This document shows positions 11,713-24,446 of a DNA stretch of 64,000 nt, piece after piece. The translations under genes were made by a program, and so were the position numbers. The notes beneath the pieces are model-generated. The model was not told the origin of the DNA, searched no databases, and saw only the letters and a program-made list of their open reading frames with translations. Numbering within the stretch: position 1 is the stretch's first letter; each line of letters opens with the position of its first letter. Source of the DNA: Oasisia sp. SBJ-2009 (taxonomy: Eukaryota > Annelida > Polychaeta > Sabellida > Siboglinidae); contig OZ024854.1 of the NCBI GenBank assembly GCA_964017155.1, forward strand, positions 12,381,798 to 12,445,797. Reading direction: 5' to 3'.

Positions 11713-12964
11713 CGCCCAAGTACATCATCAGCCCACTCATTTGTCCTTTTATCGCATTTATCCTTTATTCTGTGTTCTATGGCATCTGCCTTCTCGGTTC
11801 CACCTTCATTCTTATGCTACTGTTCAGTTTCTCTCACAAGATATGATGGAATTCATCGATTTGGGTTCTTTAGATCGTGATCAACATTGCACGAACCACG
11901 ACAATAGAAACACTGGCGAAGCCAATCAAATGGTCACGTTCTCTTCTCATATAGATGGGATGGACTTGATATAGCTCGTTTCTGTTTATCTGATGAGCTT
12001 GTTGCCTTTGTAATATACCTTGTCACATAAGATGTATGATATTTACCCTGATACGTTGGATCACTTTCCAATTTTATCTGAATGTATGTTGTCACCTGGT
12101 ATTTCACTGGCTTTCATAATACTGTGCAGTCTATCACAGTTCTGACTCACCTGGAGTCTTTCATTGTCTGAACAACTGTAGCAACATTTGCAAAGACATT
12201 TGTCATTGCATCAGTTGACTAGCCAATCCATCACAAAATATTAATTGCTACGCTATGATTGATGGTTAGTTCACTGTCGCACCATCACTACGCTGTCCAC
12301 AGTAAACTATCTACATCGTTTCACAACATGCCAAACATGTTCGTCTATAGTAGATACATAATTGTACAGTTTTTTTATGCCGGATTGAGATACACATCGT
12401 AGCGTCTGAGTGAGGTAAGAAGGTTCGATACGTTTGTTGATTTATTACAAACATTATACATCGGTTTCTATTCGGCACGCATTATTTGAACGACTAGCCT
12501 GCTTTGATAACTATGATATAAATAGTTAATGATAACAATTTGAAGAAAACGAGAGAACTAGTACTTTCAATGATAACTCTTACCTACTTCAAACATGGCT
12601 CATGCAGCCGAGACGCGTACGCCGATTAAAAACATAACCACTTTCTCCACAGATACGATTTGGCTGATCTATTTTGATATGTCATGAATATATCATTTTG
12701 CAAAATTGCCGTGATATTTATTGATATATATGCGTCAAAATTTGATTCAGAATTATGTTTTGCATGTTTATATCATCTACGTTCCTGCTTTGTAGATTTA
12801 ATATTCTCTGTAAACTACATAACTATTTAATAGAGAATGAACATGACACGTTCTCGATCATTGTAAAGCCAACCATACATGCACTTGCACAACTCAGTTC
12901 AGAAAAATTGCTAATCTCCCCTCTGAACCTAATTTCAGTTGTCTTCATTACATTGATCGTGACC
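11713..12964. other. Transposon interior without recognised genes
   Basis: About 1.25 kb between the orphan ORF and the right terminal repeat. ORFs at 11698-11880, 11741-11974 and 12755-13000 overlap, lack domain motifs and look like chance. The N-terminal part or promoter of the orphan gene would be expected here, but I cannot read it. Confidence 0.5.
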
Positions 12965-13267
12965 TTTGACCTTTTGTTGACCTCAAATTGCAAAACTTAA
13001 CCCAAAAATGGATTGCTCATAACAAGTTAACTTAAAAAAGTGGTATCACAGACGATTCTATGTCTACTGGTTCGAAATATATTGTTATATGGGCGCCGGC
13101 GGCCATCTTGGCGGCCATCTTGAATATATCGAAATGCTCAAGGATATCCGCTTGATATCCGCTTGATATTCGTTATAGAGGTCCTAAGGATGTAGAATCC
13201 AGCGAGAAAAAAACTATATAAGTCGGTGCAGGGTTAGGCCCAAAAATCAGCTTTGGCGACCTGACTA
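12965..13267 (-). repeat. Terminal inverted repeat, right end
   Basis: Contains the doubled GGCGGCCATCTT motif and ATCCGCTTGATATCCGCTTG, in the opposite orientation to 7431-7715. Beyond it the sequence returns to copy-A intron 2, which matches 32240 onward in copy B. Confidence 0.85.
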
Positions 13268-13676
13268 TTATATATATCAACCTGGCTAAATTGTTTCCTC
13301 TTTTAAAAACCTGACTTTATCATAGCATGTTTCCATATTGCAAGAAAGTCGGTAGCTTGAAATGATCTCTGGAATAATTGAGTGCAGGAGCGTGTTCCTT
13401 TTCTACTGACTGTGGAAGGCGGCACTAAACGGAACGTGCACGCTCGATTAGGAGAATGTTCGATTAACATACACATGTTTGGACATTTTGACAGTACTTT
13501 TGAAATATGCACGCGATTAAACTATAGCGCATATGAATTAACAGAGCATGTCTAAGAACGTGTATTAGAAGAAGCGTGTGGAGCGTTACAAATGGATTAT
13601 TGTATTCATGCGAATTAATCACTACAACTGTCCAGGTTAATGTGTTGACAATCGTCGTCATATTGCCTACACTTAC

Positions 13677-13919
13677 CGGTGTCGTGTCGTCACCTTCGTA
13701 GTAAGTGACGCGATCCCAGGTTGCGATGAACAACCATTGGGCGGAAAACTCGGAGGCTCCAGAATTACACTGTCTGACGTGTTTTGTTGCCTTTGCAAGA
13801 AGAGGGCCACTTGTGACTTCTCTATAGAAGATGGTGCCGTGGCCGACGCTTGTGTCGTGGTCTGTATTGTACGGTAGGATTTCGGAAGTCCCGAAGACGA
13901 GGTAGCCGTCTGTGGAAAT
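13677..13919 (-). CDS. NIDO domain exon 2 of copy A (exon intact, gene broken)
   Basis: The exon is 243 bp, phase 0 at both ends, with acceptor TTCCTGCAG and donor CCG/GTAAGT. It encodes 81 residues of a nidogen-type (NIDO) domain: [23 protein letters not shown] and [18 protein letters not shown]. These match the NIDO consensus at least as well as the copy-B exon ([10 protein letters not shown]). The exon is open, but exon 1 upstream is frameshifted and exon 3 has a stop, so the gene as a whole is probably dead. Use as an exon of another transcript cannot be excluded. Confidence 0.8.
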
Positions 13920-14256
13920 CTGCAGGAATGAGAAACATTTGCTGCTGCACTGATAGTCCCAAGTAGACATTACTATGTAGAACATTAATAACATAATTCA
14001 CAGCGTTGATAATTATTAAAGCCTGATATCGACTTGCTTTTCGTTTTCATACGAGATAACGAGAGCCACAGTGACGTCAACACAAGTACTTCGAAACTAA
14101 GACACAATCAAATGCTCGTTGCTTTATGTATATGATAATTATGCAAAATACGTAATGTCATGCAACGAAAGCTTGACGTTGATTTGTTAATGTGGAGGTT
14201 GTATATCGGCAATAAAACAAAGACACTTGTTAGATTAAATAAAAAAGATATTACAT

Positions 14257-16600
14257 CTCAAGACACGTTGTTTGTTTTCTTCCGTATATATGTAAGCATA
14301 TAGCGGGCTGGAAGAACAACCCATTGTCTCCATGACAAAGTTACCCCAAAGAGCCTAAATATGAGATCGACGGTGAATGGAGTGAAAGCGGTAACGATCC
14401 AAAGAAAAGCAGAGAAGAAGTTGCTAAACATCAGAATATCCGAGTGCCATTTCACTGTGAATCAACTACAAGACGAAAAGGAAGCACTAGAAACGAACCT
14501 GCATACGAAACTAACATAACAGAAGCGGAAATGGTGTAAGTAACATCGAATTTTTTTGGGAAAGGCAGCAACGGAAGCTGTCACGAAAACGACAACAAAC
14601 TGGCCATAGCGTGCACTGTGGACAACGAGATGACCCAGCTAACAGCACAGCGAGGTGGGTTATTAATCTGATAGACAGTTAAACAGCGTCGAAGTTAACC
14701 TGTTGAAGAAAGGGCTAAATGTCGCGGTCACAGACCCTCCCCGTCGACGATTTAGTTACGGAAACAGAAATGGCCTGTAAGAACATCAACGAAAAATACA
14801 GGGCCGACGGGTTTAGAAGTGAGGTGACCAAAGCGGTCACTAAACACAGATCCAGACAGACCAGACCACATGCATCAATGGAATAGAGAAAAACACTTTA
14901 GAACCTAAGGAACTACATAACTGTAAATATTCTACGAGCTGATAAGGGGAGGTGAACGCTACAGAATACGACAACACAACATCAGGCCTATTAGCGGATG
15001 TCAACACCTATGACAAATTGAAAAGTATCGTACCAGAGTGTACACAAGCTGACTAGTTAACACCATGAAAGATAAAATATACTCTACATAATCAGAAGCA
15101 GTGCCAAAAGGTTATGGATTGCCGAAGATCCACAAGAACATTATAACAGTGAGACCGAAGGTGTCAAGTATAGGCAGTATAACATAAAAGACAACCACAT
15201 GCATAGATACAGTATTGAGCCCATTGGTCGGAAGAACTGAAATTGTTTTTAAACAGCACACAATTTGTAAAGAACATTGAAGAGTAGGGATTCCACCAGG
15301 GAGAAAATTGAATAAGTTGATGTGACAACCCTGTTAACCAGTACACTAGTGGCAGAGGCGTTGTCATTGATAAACGAAATATTAAACCAGGATGAAACAC
15401 TGAAAGACATATGCGAATTATCAGTAGACCATAGCACCATCCTGTTAGAAATATGTCTGACGATCACTTATTTTAGTTACAATGGAGTGTTATACAAGCA
15501 GAAGAAGGGAGCAGCCATGGGTACACCAGTGTCCCCAATAGTGGCGAACCTGTACATGGAACATTCTGAAGAAAGAGCGATCAGAGAAGCACCTCACCCT
15601 CCATACATCTGGTTGAGATACGTGGATGATACATTCACAGTGCTTCAAGAGAGTGAAGTTGAACAGTTCACACAACATCTGAACTGTATGGATTCAATAT
15701 CAAGTTCACAGTAGAAGTAGAACAAAACAACACGCTAGCCTTCCTAGACACATGTATATGTCTGAAGGACGATGGGTAAACCAAGATGAAGGTATATCGG
15801 AAAGCGACAAACACAGACCAGTATGTGAAATGGAAGTCACACCACCCATTAGAACACACACGCTCTGTGGTGATTACCCTCTTGCAAAGAGCAGAGCGTG
15901 TGACACAAGAGCAGGAGGATAATACCAAATAGGCGGAACACATCAAAAAGGTTATGGAAATGAGCGGCTACAAACCGTGAATTGTTAACACCATACATCC
16001 AAGGAGAAACAAAGACAATGTAAACACACGAGAAACCGACATAAAACAACATGCCCTAGGTCTCCCTTACATTGGTCAGCTGTCGGAACAGATGGCAAGG
16101 ATTTTAAAATCCTATGATATACAAGGTACCACAAATATATCAACACCCTGAGGTCCCTGCTCGTGCACCCGAAAGACAAGACAGACAAAGCGGCAAAGTG
16201 TGGTGTGGTATAAGACATCCAATGCCCGGACTGCAACCAATAGTACATAGGGAAAACAGCGAGACCACTGGGCACACAAATTAAAGAACACCTGTCGTGT
16301 CACCAACCCCTAACAACAGTAAGTGAACACAAGTTAAAAACAGGCCAACAGTGTTCAATGAAGGATGTCATCATCGACAGTGAAGAGAACTGGCACAGGA
16401 GGAAAATAAAAGAGGCCATAAACATACACATGGGAAGCCGGTTTTTAACATAGACATTGGTCAGGAACTCACGCCGGTCCTGTTATAGCTTGTGTCACAT
16501 GCTGCAAGTCATGCGACACTACACGAACGGGGAAATTCAGTTCGCTGAAGAAGACCGTGAGAAACGATCGATATATACGGAAGAAAACAAAACAGTTTCT
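14257..16600 (+). mobile_element. Penelope-like element, copy A (degenerate)
   Basis: Lies in NIDO intron 1, opposite to the host gene. The clearest ORF (15322-15714) has the Penelope-type RT core [19 protein letters not shown] and [14 protein letters not shown]. Downstream, broken frames give [34 protein letters not shown] and [12 protein letters not shown], the GIY-YIG endonuclease plus the linker typical of these elements. The ends are inverted: TTTTCTTCCGTATATA near 14270 and its complement near 16575. Many stops and frameshifts make it inactive. Confidence 0.88.
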
Positions 16601-16667
16601 TGAGAGGTAATTTCTTATTATTTATCATGAACCAAGAAACCGGATTCGAATATTATTAGATTCTTAC

Positions 16668-16871
16668 CTTCAGATTTTGACGATTTGTGCCATCAAACTT
16701 AAACGCCCATGTCAGATTGGAAGACTGTATATATATATATTGTAATCACCCTTCGGCATCATAGAGTCGTTATGATCTAGGCCATACGTACATCAATTCT
16801 GCCAAACCTAGCGCGACCAATTGCGCACACACCGCCAACAGGAACAACGAATGTACATTCAATGAAGACAT
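16668..16871 (-). pseudogene. NIDO exon 1 of copy A (frameshifted)
   Basis: Homologue of 35738-35938. The signal peptide is still readable ([20 protein letters not shown]). A 2-base loss after AELMY shifts the frame and gives TAA at codon 34 (16770-16772). A short TA expansion further disrupts the 3' part. The donor AAG/GTAAGA is kept. Confidence 0.85.
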
Positions 16872-16908
16872 GATGAGGTCTTGCTAACGTATATGTCGGA
16901 GGACCTGA

Positions 16909-16916
16909 CTTATATA
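16909..16916 (-). promoter_or_regulatory. TATA box, copy A
   Basis: TATATAAG on the minus strand, 38 bp upstream of the ATG. It is conserved with 35976-35983. Confidence 0.6.
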
Positions 16917-17226
16917 GTCGCGACCACCGGGGAGGACTTCAGTGCTCATGCGTGAAGCTCCGCCTCTCCATCTCTTCTGTCATTACCATGTGTTGCCAGT
17001 GCAAACGTCAGATGTTGCAATGATCCATTACCAAACCTTTCATTGTTCTGAACAACTGGCGTGTCGTCAGCGAGTCTAGACAAAGACGGCACGACAAGAA
17101 TTTCTGCAACGTGAATTGGTTTCTAAGATATTGCTCGAATTTTGTTCAAACTAGCAGTATTTGTATTTAATTATGTCGGTGCCAAATTTTCAAAAAAAAC
17201 CGGTAAAAAGACTGGCGAAAAATGGA

Positions 17227-17279
<53 letters not shown>

Positions 17280-17851
17280 TTATATGTAGAAATGTTTTTT
17301 TTAAATACAGATAAGAACATCATGACTCAAAAAACGTATCAAATAAACAAGAATTACTCCAAAGCTCGATGAAAAAGTATACTTAAAAAAACATTACCAT
17401 TATCCGTCGAAAATAAATCGTATGGCCTGGGTCGTTATTGAGAAACGATAAGTGAATACTTTTCAATATAAACTACAATAAAGATGTCACATCTACCAAG
17501 TTGTTTTTTTGTTTTTAAATCGCTACAAAAAACAACAATTATAAATCGCCGTGATATAGTAATATAATATAACTGTAGTTTTTATAACAGGAAGATGAAT
17601 AGCAAGTTTGTAATGCAATTTCATACCATCTATTTTCGTAAAATATGTTATTTATGTTTTATCTCGATATGCAAGACTCGTGTCGTTACGTCTTCTGTGT
17701 AATAAACAGGTCGTTCTTTCTCTGTATATGGACCCACATCTACGTCATTTTTCCATGTGTTTGGCTCGTGTGTGGTCGGTATGTGTGATCTAAGGGAATT
17801 ATTTTTGCTTATATAGAATGCAATTTTGTTTGTTCCGAAATAAAATTTGAA

Positions 17852-18750
17852 TTGGTTTGGTTTGGTTTGGTTTGGTTTGGTTTGGTTTGGTTTTGGTTTT
17901 GGTTTTGGTTTTGGTTTGGTTTGGTTTGGTTTGGTTTGGTTTGGTTTGGTTTGGTTTGGTTTGGTTTGGTTTTGATTTGATTTGATCTGATCTGATCTGA
18001 TCTGATCTGATCTGATCTGACCTGACCTGACCTGACCTGACCTGACCTGACCTGACCTGACCTGACCTGACCTGACCTGACCTGACCTGACCTGACCTGA
18101 CCTGACCTGACCTGACCTGACCTGACCTGACCTGACCTGACCTGACCTGACCTGACCTGACCTGACCTGACCTGACCTGACCTGACCTGACCTGACCTGA
18201 CCTGACCTGACCTGACCTGACCTGACCTGACCTGACCTGACCTGACCTGACCTGACCTGACCTGACCTGACCTGACCTGACCTGACCTGACCTGACCTGA
18301 CCTGACCTGACCTGACCTGACCTGACCTGACCTGACCTGACCTGACCTGACCTGACCTGACCTGACCTGACCTGACCTGACCTGACCTGACCTGACCTGA
18401 CCTGACCTGACCTGACCTGACCTGACCTGACCTGACCTGACCTGACCTGACCTGACCTGACCTGACCTGACCTGACCTGACCTGACCTGACCTGACCTGA
18501 CCTGACCTGACCTGACCTGACCTGACCTGACCTGACCTGACCTGACCTGACCTGACCTGACCTGACCTGACCTGACCTGACCTGACCTGACCTGACCTGA
18601 CCTGACCTGACCTGACCTGACCTGACCTGACCTGACCTGACCTGACCTGACCTGACCTGACCTGACCTGACCTGACCTGACCTGACCTGACCTGACCTGA
18701 CCTGACCTGACCTGACCTGACCTGACCTGACCTGACCTGACCTGACCTGA
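17852..18750. repeat. Pentanucleotide array, copy A: TTTGG to CCTGA
   Basis: Starts with TTTGG units (some TTTTGG), passes through TTTGA and TCTGA, then about 146 uninterrupted CCTGA units (18021-18750). It lies about 1 kb upstream of NIDO exon 1, exactly where copy B has its own pentamer array. A stop-free 5-mer gives long spurious ORFs. Confidence 0.97.
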
Positions 18751-18752
18751 TC

Positions 18753-18802
<50 letters not shown>

Positions 18803-18927
18803 CTACAACAACAACTACAACTACAACTACAACTACAACTACAACTACAACTACAACTACAACTACACCAACAACACCAACAACACCAACAACAACTACA
18901 CCAACTACACCAACTACACCAACTACT

Positions 18928-18958
<31 letters not shown>

Positions 18959-19017
18959 CTACAATAACTACAACAACTACAACAACTATAACAACTACAA
19001 CAACTACAACAACTACA
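18751..19017. repeat. CAA / CAACTA / CACCAA trinucleotide-register mosaic
   Basis: Several 3- and 6-base motifs follow each other without unique spacer between the CCTGA array and the GCGACA array. Confidence 0.95.
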
Positions 19018-19018
19018 A

Positions 19019-19200
<182 letters not shown>

Positions 19201-19622
19201 ATGATAACTATAACAATAACAATATCAATAACAATAGCAAAAAATAGCAACAACAATAACAATAAAAACCATAACCATAATAATGATGACTTCTATTGAG
19301 CTTATATTCTTGGAAGCCAAGCTCAGGGGCGCATCAAGACAATAGTATTGCTCAGTCTTAGAGTCGATCAATATTCCGGTTTTCATCAGAAACGCCAGGG
19401 AACTATGGTGGAACTGTTTATGAGACATAATACCATGCCCATCTCAATAACGTATGTTTCTCAAATGTACACGAGGATCGCTGAGTTTGCACACTTCCCA
19501 TGAACTGTCCTTTATTAAACACTTGGTTATGGTGTTAATGTAAAGTGATTCTTAGCATAAATTGGCTGCGTAATCGGTTCCTTTCTTCATATAGTGGACA
19601 ATTGAAGTATATCCACACCTAC

Positions 19623-19736
19623 ATGTCTGGCAATTTTCGTCTATGTATCCACCCGCGCACGTGCAGTTATAGGCATTGATTTCATCGTGGCATGTAGCGC
19701 CATTCTTACAAGGCTGACTGTCACATTCGCTGATAT
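19623..19736 (-). CDS. EGF-like domain exon
   Basis: A 114-bp exon, phase 1 at both ends (acceptor CTGAGAG, donor T/GTAGGT), the usual size and phase of an EGF module. It reads [16 protein letters not shown] then [15 protein letters not shown]: six EGF cysteines in order. Joined to the exon at 20719-20832, the split codon becomes Asp (ETDISEC), the normal spacing between tandem EGF domains. No further downstream exon is recognised. It is probably part of a secreted or membrane adhesion-type protein. Confidence 0.82.
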
Positions 19737-19739
19737 CTC

Positions 19740-20718
19740 TCAGAATCGGAAGTGTTTATTGACACAATAAAAATATACATAAAGCAACGTTCATAAAAAT
19801 TACCTACAGCTCAAATTATAAAATAACATTACACTAGTACCGCTGTGCAGCAAAATGCCAAGAAATAACAGAAATGTAATTATAAGTGATTATGAATTGT
19901 TACCGTAGGTAAAATAACCAGGGGTCGGGGAGACTGTCACTAAGACCATTTTGGTCGCTCTCGTGGCAGCCGCCCTATCATAAGTATAGCAAAACACATT
20001 ATTTTTTCATTCAGCAAAACAACTGTGACTGCCGAATAGTTATAGTTTTATTATTTATGAATACATATTAAAGCCCACAAAATCCGACAAATCACTAGGA
20101 TAATGTGAAGCCGTAATGCTCCGTTGTTGGGTAACGTTGTTTACATATTGTTTCCACATCTGCCACATCGTTTCGTTCGTCTTTCTGATAAACATTTGGT
20201 GTGCAGCAAGTGCCTACAAGATAGTATTTGTTCTTGCTTTTAATATTTCGTTGCCTGATGTTGTTCCATTCTTTATATCTCTTAATGCTACTTCCACCTC
20301 CTATGGTGTTATATCGGGTACCTCATTCGGGTCGGGGTAGATAATAGTGCGTATGCCTGCGCCTGCGCAAGTTATTGCGACTGCGCCTTCTTTTGAACCT
20401 GCGCCCAACCTTGGCCCTATGCCTGCCCCTACGCCCGCGCCCGCGCCAACGCTTAACCGTACCCCTATGCCTTACCTACGCCTACCCTACACTTACCCCT
20501 ACGCCAACGCCTACATCTATACGTACAGAGAGTGAGACAATAGTAACATGTTTACTACTTACCTACTTACTTACGAAATGGACTACCTATCGTAGCTCGC
20601 TTCACGGACCCTAGATTCATCACAATCATCTGGACCCTCAGATAATTGTATGACCGGAACATATGTGCCAATTATTATTATCAGTCCGCCGAGTAGGTTA
20701 AGTAATATTCACACCTAC
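19740..20718. other. Intron between EGF exons
   Basis: No coding signal. It contains a degenerate CCTACG/CCCGCG-type hexamer run at about 20350-20525, which gives proline-rich chance ORFs. Confidence 0.6.
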
Positions 20719-20832
20719 CAGTTTCGCAGTTGAAGCCTTTGTAACCAGCAGCACATGCGCAGTTGTATGTGGTCTCGTTACCAACACACGTCGCCCTGTT
20801 CAGGCACGGTATACTGTCACATTCGTTGATGT
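20719..20832 (-). CDS. EGF-like domain exon, calcium-binding type
   Basis: A 114-bp phase-1 exon (acceptor TTGACAG, donor G/GTAGGT). It reads INECDSIPCLNRATC then YNCACAAGYKGFNCE. The start resembles the DINEC signature of calcium-binding EGF domains. It lies between the VWA-tail exon and the second EGF exon, all minus strand and phase-compatible. Confidence 0.85.
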
Positions 20833-21378
20833 CTGTCAATAAAAAGTGCATCTCTTGCGCGGATATATTTCTTTCATTTGGGTTATATATAACCACATGA
20901 TATATTTTTCCGACACACTGCGCAACCATCACATGTGCATTCAATCATACGTAACAAAAAAGTAACTCCTAGTCTGCAAGCCCCACATGTCAATGAGCAA
21001 ACACACCATTAGTGTATTGTAGTACACACAAACGAGGAACCAATTGATCGATAGCAGAAGTACGCATATATCTACATACTTTGATCTGTTGCGTTTGGGC
21101 TTAGGTAACATACAACGTGATGTGTACAACATTTCGATTGTGAAATACTGCCATGCACATAGTCTATTTGAAACAATTGGCATACTGCCAGCTTCATCAG
21201 AATACCATATGTTCTCCTTTAGCGATATTATCTTTGTTCATAGTGGCGTGTGCGTGTGCGTAGTCTGAGCATGGACATACACAGCAAACTTCCCAGTCAG
21301 TGTAATGTCAAGTTGACGTGGAATTATCTTTAAGTAAAACCGCCGAGAAAACCAACAATAAGCTGTATTTGTCTTCAC

Positions 21379-21498
21379 ATGTATAGTTCATGACCTTGTC
21401 GGATAGCGACTGCAGTTCGTTTACGGACGGCTTAATGAGAGAGAACTCGGGTTTCGACGCCATCGCCTTGATTTGCGCATCGTTGCCTCTTCCCGTTC
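21379..21498 (-). CDS. C-terminal exon of a VWA domain
   Basis: A 120-bp exon, phase 1 to phase 1 (acceptor ATGTTCAG; donor T/GTGAAG is non-optimal). It reads TGRGNDAQIKAMASKPEF, then VNELQSLSDKVMNYT. This matches the last helix and strand of von Willebrand A domains of the matrilin/collagen VI type (G-G-x-x-QLK-x-MAS...LQSL...C). No exon for the MIDAS-bearing first half (DxSxS) was found between here and 27 kb. The gene may be truncated, or its exons may be too diverged to see. Confidence 0.65.
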
Positions 21499-21780
21499 CT
21501 GAACATACGAATAGACATATAATTGTGAATGTTTGGTAATTATAGGCCATATATAAAATGGATAATTTCGCAAAAGAAATGTGGCGATGTAGCTCCTTCG
21601 CTATGGATTATGCATGTTCCTTCTTGGGTGATATATTAAAGTAAGTCGATTTATATTTTCCCCTAACACCTATCTCACATGGCCATTGGAATGATATTAA
21701 GTTAGTCAGTTATAAAACTTTGTAAGAGGTGCCATAGTTTATGTCGTTGTTCCTGGACGACTCAACAGTCTGGCTGATAG

Positions 21781-22111
21781 CTTGTCACGTGGGCAGTTAG
21801 ATGCCTTTCGCCTGTTAGCGCCATGGGCTAATGCAAGGCCAACCAACCTGCCAGCTCATTGCTTGCCACAACAGTTATAGCTGGGTACACACCCGATTTT
21901 AGGGGTAGAATACTTTACTGAACTTGTCACGGGCAAGTTTACCACTTTTTGGGTATAATATTGAGACTTGTCACGGGCAAGATCTACCAATTTTTGTTTT
22001 ACCACACTATGCTTTCGAGGTTAAATTAGCATAACACTTGTCACGGGCAAGATATACTACAGCTTTGACAGAACAGAAAATATTATACACATGAAGCTTG
22101 TCACGGGCAAG
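21781..22111. repeat. Cluster of 15-bp motif CTTGTCACGGGCAAG
   Basis: Exact copies at 21923-21937, 21967-21981, 22037-22051 and 22097-22111, plus a diverged copy CTTGTCACGTGGGCAG at 21781. Each exact copy is followed by a similar (A/T)TNTACCA-type stretch. The motif has CTTG/CAAG ends, so it is partly palindromic. The spacers are unrelated. Confidence 0.9.
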
Positions 22112-23059
22112 ATCTTCCAGTCCTGGTATTCTAGTACATAGGGTATCTAATTTGCGGTGGGGTGGTCACAGTTTCAGGTGACCTTGTGGCGGAATGGTCC
22201 CCACCTCTCTCTAGTATGGTGTAATAAATTAGTAGTTTTAGTAGTATAAATGTTTGCGAGACATCTTGTTAAGTAGGTTGTTATGTAATTATGTTGTCAG
22301 TATTGACATTTAGGATGTGGGTCTCTTTTAGGATGTATAGGCTAAGAAAAGGAGGCAATGTTTAAGACCTCAAATGGCTCACACTTGTTTGTAAATAATT
22401 GCATTTCATGACTCGTCCAATAATATGATATTATATGAGAATATGAGTTAATAAATAACTGTCAGAAGGTTATTCTGGCCAGATTCTTCCATATCTGTTG
22501 TTGACTTGGTGCATTGCATAAATGCGGTTATGCGATTATATTGCATAATAACTTTTATGTGAGGCAAACAAGACAACACTTAAGTAACGCTAGATAAATA
22601 TCAGGACGCAGCACCAACCAGGTCAAAGTCCAACAGTAAGGAAGAGTTTACCGCGGGTTAGCGGAGTAATACAAGGAAAAGAAGTCCCGGCCTTGCAGAG
22701 CATAAAAGGCCGGAGCGGTCGCAACGGCGGCCTCATTCAAAATTTCTAGTGATTACGGTGGTTCCAGAGTTGCGTAGCACATTTTTATCAGTGTTTCGAT
22801 ATTAACATATGTTGTATAAGTAGATAATTTGGCAACGACACATGTTGAAAGAATAACGAGGCAATAGGATGTTGGAATGATACTATTTGAAAACGACAAC
22901 AACTGGTATACTCCAATACTGCAAACAATGATATAACAACATTTCAACGTGTCAAAAATGATTTAGCAACGGTAGTCACGCGTTATCTTCGTTTATCTCG
23001 CTCAGTGCCGCTTCTAAGACCATTGCATTGGCTCACTGTGCAATATCGCATTGTTTTCA

Positions 23060-23310
23060 AGATTTATTCAGTAGCCTAACAAACACTCTAATCTACATAA
23101 CCAGCATGTCAAATATGATGCTAACTCCCGCAAGACATTCCATCTACGCACGAGTAGTTACCCTCTTTACATTCCTCGGGTGAAAACGAAAGCTGGTATC
23201 CGAGCTTTCTCGGTTGCCTCACGAACTGTGTGGAATTCGCTTCCTGCCAGTATTAAATCACAAGGTAATATAGTTTCTTTCCGCTGACGTATATCTCTTT
23301 AATGCTGCCT
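23060..23310 (+). mobile_element. LINE C-terminal fragment
   Basis: The plus strand reads HQHVKYDANSRKTFHLR, VKTKAGIRAFSVASRTVWN and SLPASIKSQGN. The A-x-x-x-WNSLP motif is typical of the last ~60 residues of Jockey/CR1-group RT proteins. Confidence 0.7.
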
Positions 23311-23844
23311 ATGTTCCTTAGCTTCCTAGCACCTTCATCCATTCATTGGCGAGTCACGCATTGTTTTACCATTTCTAATTTGCGTAATCCCCTGGTTTAC
23401 TGTAGTTCAGTGACAGTGTTCATGACACGAATATATATTTTAATAAATGTGAAAATAATCAAATAAACTTCTATACAATGATGATTATACAAGAAAAAAT
23501 ACACCATTAATGGAGGTTCATAGCACATTAATTGTTCTTGAGCGTAGAGCTAGAGCTATTTGACATGAACAACAATGTCAATGAATTGCAATATTCAACC
23601 ACAACTTCGTGTAAACGCTACTTCAAATATTTTACGCCTAAAATGGCTAAATTCACGAAAACTACAAGTCGGACAATTCTAACCTTTGGAACGAGATCCG
23701 ACGCTTTGTGCGCAGTTTTGCGGATTGCCGACTTGAGCACCCGAAAGCACAACAACATAGAATTATCTGCGATTATATGATCTCATCGACCGTGAATCAC
23801 ACAAACAAATGTTTAGGAGCGCTCAAAAAGGTGACACACATCAA

Positions 23845-24340
23845 CACGGCGGTGTAGCGCTTACATTTTCCCGGCGTTACAAACTTTCCGATTGACGTTT
23901 CTGCGCATGCGTGATAAATGTAAAATCATCAATGTGCAGCGAAAGGACAAAGCATTTATGGTATAAATATTACGGGTTGTTCGTTGGAATGTATATAACC
24001 TTTCAGTAAAGTTATTTGTCGCAAATTAACACGAGGCAAACAAGTGTTGAGGCATGTTTTGATAGCAAGGGTAAATCACATGACAATAGTGCGCCATAAT
24101 CCGTGACAGTGATTTAAAAAAAACGTAAGATGTTATTGTATTGAACAACATTTTAAGCAACTCTTCACAGTAATCATCACAGGAGAATTAATTAACAGCC
24201 CGTGGCATTTATACAAAAAATGCTTTGTCGTTTCGCTGCACATTTATGATTTTACATTAATCGCGCATGCGCAGAAATTTAAATCAGAAAGTTTATAACG
24301 ATCGGGAAAATGTAAGCGCGACAACGCCACACACAGGAAT
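23845..24340. mobile_element. Foldback MITE
   Basis: The left arm (about 23850-23980) and right arm (about 24194-24335) are inverted copies sharing CGCTTACATTTTCCCG, TTTCTGCGCATGCG, ATGTAAAATCAT and GTGCAGCGAAA. About 210 bp of unrelated DNA lies between them. There is no ORF of note. Long terminal inverted repeats without coding capacity fit a non-autonomous DNA transposon; the superfamily is undetermined. Confidence 0.8.
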
Positions 24341-24377
24341 GCGGCAATATCAACCCAATTATATAGAGTTTGGTGCA

Positions 24378-24379
<2 letters not shown>

Positions 24380-24430
<51 letters not shown>

Positions 24431-24446
24431 GAGAGATATAGAGAGA
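24380..24446. repeat. (GA)n microsatellite
   Basis: About 33 GA units with a few GATA interruptions, just outside the MITE. Confidence 0.95.

Larger units (their letters stand above)
13280..17960. repeat. Segmental duplication, copy A of NIDO 5' half
   Basis: Collinear with 32235-36880: intron-2 end, exon 2, intron 1 with a Penelope-like element, exon 1, TATA box and about 1 kb of upstream DNA ending in the TTTGG run. Identity is visibly high with small indels. The duplicated block also includes intron 3 (5643-6042 versus 28518-28915). Confidence 0.92.

Noticed and set aside
20347..20614. Proline-rich ORFs
   Set aside because: Degenerate CCTACG hexamer run within an intron of the EGF exons.
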